From positions 426-35,161 of the forward strand of contig DGZP01000013.1 in the NCBI GenBank assembly GCA_002398565.1: a DNA stretch of 34,736 nt, written 5' to 3'. The notes under the pieces are model-generated. The model did no database searches and had not been told where the DNA came from. It saw only the letters and a program-made list of their open reading frames with translations. Below are positions 33,749-34,736 of this stretch, piece after piece. Source of the stretch: Proteiniphilum sp. UBA4977. Lineage in GTDB: Bacteria; Bacteroidota; Bacteroidia; Bacteroidales; Dysgonomonadaceae. Every line of letters begins with the position of its first letter. Within the stretch, counting starts at the first letter, position 1. The translations under genes and the position numbers were made by a program.

Positions 33749-33779
33749 AACCAAACCGGTAGTTAATACCGGTTTGGTT
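33749..33779 (+). terminator. Perfect 12-bp hairpin between the barrel and second YceI genes
   Basis: AACCAAACCGGT (33749-33760) and ACCGGTTTGGTT (33768-33779) are exact complements around a 7-base loop. The stem is strong but followed by ATCATCTTTCAG rather than a T-run, so it may be a partial terminator, an mRNA-stabilising stem or an operator. It lies 18 bp after the barrel stop and 21 bp before the next start. Confidence 0.65.
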
Positions 33780-33800
33780 ATCATCTTTCAGATTGAGAAA

Positions 33801-34424
33801 ATGAAAAGAATTTTATCCATACTTGCCATTTGCTTTCTGGTATCGGTCACGGCACATGCTCAGTCGGGATCTTATCTGCTTGCTGTGGATGTGAAGGAGA
33901 AAAGCATGCTTTCCATTCAGGGGAAAAGTAATGTTGTAGACTTTAAATTTGATCAGCCCGGTAATAGGTTTATCGGTAAAAAACTGTATATAAATGCATC
34001 CCGCAGGAACGACAGGCTTTATCTAAGCGAAAGCAGCCTGGAAATTCCTGTAAAAAATTTCATATCAGGCAACAGGATGGCGTTGAGAGATTTTCATAAG
34101 CTTGTGAAGTCGGATGAATATCCTGTCATGCATATAGCACTCGATCATGTGAGGTTGTCAGACGAGTCTTTAGGTGAAGTCGGTGACGCTGTGATAGACG
34201 TCACAATTACAGGGGTCACCAAAAGATATACCGTTCCGGTTACTGCGAAAAGGAATGGAAATAATTTCACATTCGATGTGAAAAAATCAATTAATATCCG
34301 CGACTTTAACCTGACTCCACCTGTCCACATGATGGGGATGCTGAAAGTGGACGAATGGATCACTATTAATCTTTTTATGGAGTGCGGCATCATGCCGGTC
34401 GACCAAGCGGAGCTTGTTCGGTAA
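33801..34424 (+). CDS. Second YceI-like secreted protein
   Basis: A 207-residue protein with an SPI signal peptide (VTAHAQ/SG, residue 21). The rest follows the YceI layout in weaker form: SMLSIQGKSNVVDFKF, LEIPVKNFISGNRMALRDFHKLVKSDEYPVMHIAL, VTITGVTKRYTVPV and a C-terminal LNFxxR-like NIRDFNLTPPVHMMGMLKVDEWI. It differs strongly from the first YceI in this cassette, so it is not a recent duplicate. A TTG at 33774 would start inside the hairpin; ATG at 33801 is preferred. It is followed by a terminator and is probably the last gene of the cassette. Confidence 0.82.
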   Translation: MKRILSILAICFLVSVTAHAQSGSYLLAVDVKEKSMLSIQGKSNVVDFKFDQPGNRFIGKKLYINASRRNDRLYLSESSLEIPVKNFISGNRMALRDFHKLVKSDEYPVMHIALDHVRLSDESLGEVGDAVIDVTITGVTKRYTVPVTAKRNGNNFTFDVKKSINIRDFNLTPPVHMMGMLKVDEWITINLFMECGIMPVDQAELVR

Positions 34425-34442
34425 TTATCTTTTTTTGAAATG

Positions 34443-34469
34443 CTCCCGGTATAACCCAGGGAGTTTTTT
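34443..34469 (+). terminator. Intrinsic terminator after the YceI cassette
   Basis: CTCCC (34443-34447) and GGGAG (34459-34463) form a stem closed further by GG/CC near the loop, followed by T6. It ends the cassette and meets the stop of the convergent gene at 34470. Confidence 0.8.
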
Positions 34470-34736
34470 CTATTTTTCCATTAATTTTCTGATTTCATCA
34501 CCCCGTACATCTTCCAGCATGTCGAAACGATGTTTATCCTGCATGTGGAGCGTCGCTTTTTTATCCACCTGCGAAGAACGGAACGGACTGGAGACATGCA
34601 ATGTCGTGGTACGGGCAGCTCTTGTGGCACCCGTGATCAACGAGATTGCTTTTCCGAGCAAGGGATCGTTAGTGTTGCCAAATTCAAACAAGAACAGTTC
34701 ATCACCAGTTTCAACCATACCATCAGGGTTGAATTC
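34470..34736 (-). CDS. Unrecognised protein, C-terminal part (runs off window)
   Basis: An open frame from the right edge gives 88 residues (EFNPDGMVETGDELFLFEFGN... ending IRKLMEK). The frame has no stop up to the window end, so the Met at 34718 need not be the start. The sequence is mixed hydrophilic with no membrane segment: FLFEFGNTNDPLLGK, SLITGATRAARTTTLHV and a charged C-terminal helix. I recognise no family. It converges on the YceI cassette with the terminator between the two. Confidence 0.6.
   Translation of the reverse strand, partial: EFNPDGMVETGDELFLFEFGNTNDPLLGKAISLITGATRAARTTTLHVSSPFRSSQVDKKATLHMQDKHRFDMLEDVRGDEIRKLMEK

Overview
The window looks like a chromosomal segment from a Bacteroidota organism, most likely Bacteroidales; Dysgonomonadaceae is only a guess. 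The grounds are a SusC/SusD pair, many SPII lipoproteins, DUF4959/DUF5000 and DUF4998 surface proteins, an LL-diaminopimelate aminotransferase, and several promoters of the Bacteroides type (TTTG, about 20 bases, TAnnTTTG). No tRNA, rRNA, CRISPR array or insertion sequence was seen.

Region 1 (1-1242) holds an octamer tandem repeat followed by dapL (lysine/peptidoglycan precursor synthesis). Region 2 (1253-24559, all minus strand, about 23.3 kb) reads as one long polysaccharide utilization operon. In transcription order it encodes a class I mannose-6-phosphate isomerase, an MFS sugar transporter, a ROK sugar kinase, SusC, SusD, two discoidin-ended surface lipoproteins, a frameshifted GxGYxYP putative glycoside hydrolase, a GH92 enzyme with an N-terminal discoidin-like domain, a six-hairpin glycosidase-like lipoprotein, a second GH92 with an N-terminal PL4-like beta-sandwich, and a third GH92. 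A divergent GntR/UTRA regulator (24663-25391) faces the operon across a 100-bp region with two opposing promoters and palindromes. The inferred pathway is: glycan capture and import by SusCD and the surface lipoproteins, release of mannose by three alpha-mannosidases in the envelope, uptake of free mannose by the MFS protein, phosphorylation by the ROK kinase, and conversion to fructose-6-phosphate by the isomerase. The GntR protein is the likely switch.

Region 3 (25452-29250) is a siderophore ABC importer: two FecCD permeases, an ATPase and a lipoprotein binding protein. It resembles the YclNOPQ/CeuBCDE catecholate systems, has an attenuator-like hairpin in its leader, and has no TonB receptor beside it. 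Region 4 (29251-29734) is a gene-poor gap with a possible gene remnant and the promoter of the next operon. Region 5 (29735-31086) holds an ArsC/Spx-like thioredoxin-fold protein overlapping a DusB-type tRNA-dihydrouridine synthase.

Region 6 (31153-34424) holds an Rrf2 regulator with an IscR-like cysteine set, a YceI-family secreted protein, an outer-membrane beta-barrel and a second YceI-like protein, ending in a clear terminator. A partial, unrecognised gene runs off the right edge on the minus strand. The best candidates for something undescribed are the GntR-switched alpha-mannoside operon with its divergent GH92 set and frameshifted gene, and the Rrf2-YceI-barrel-YceI cassette.
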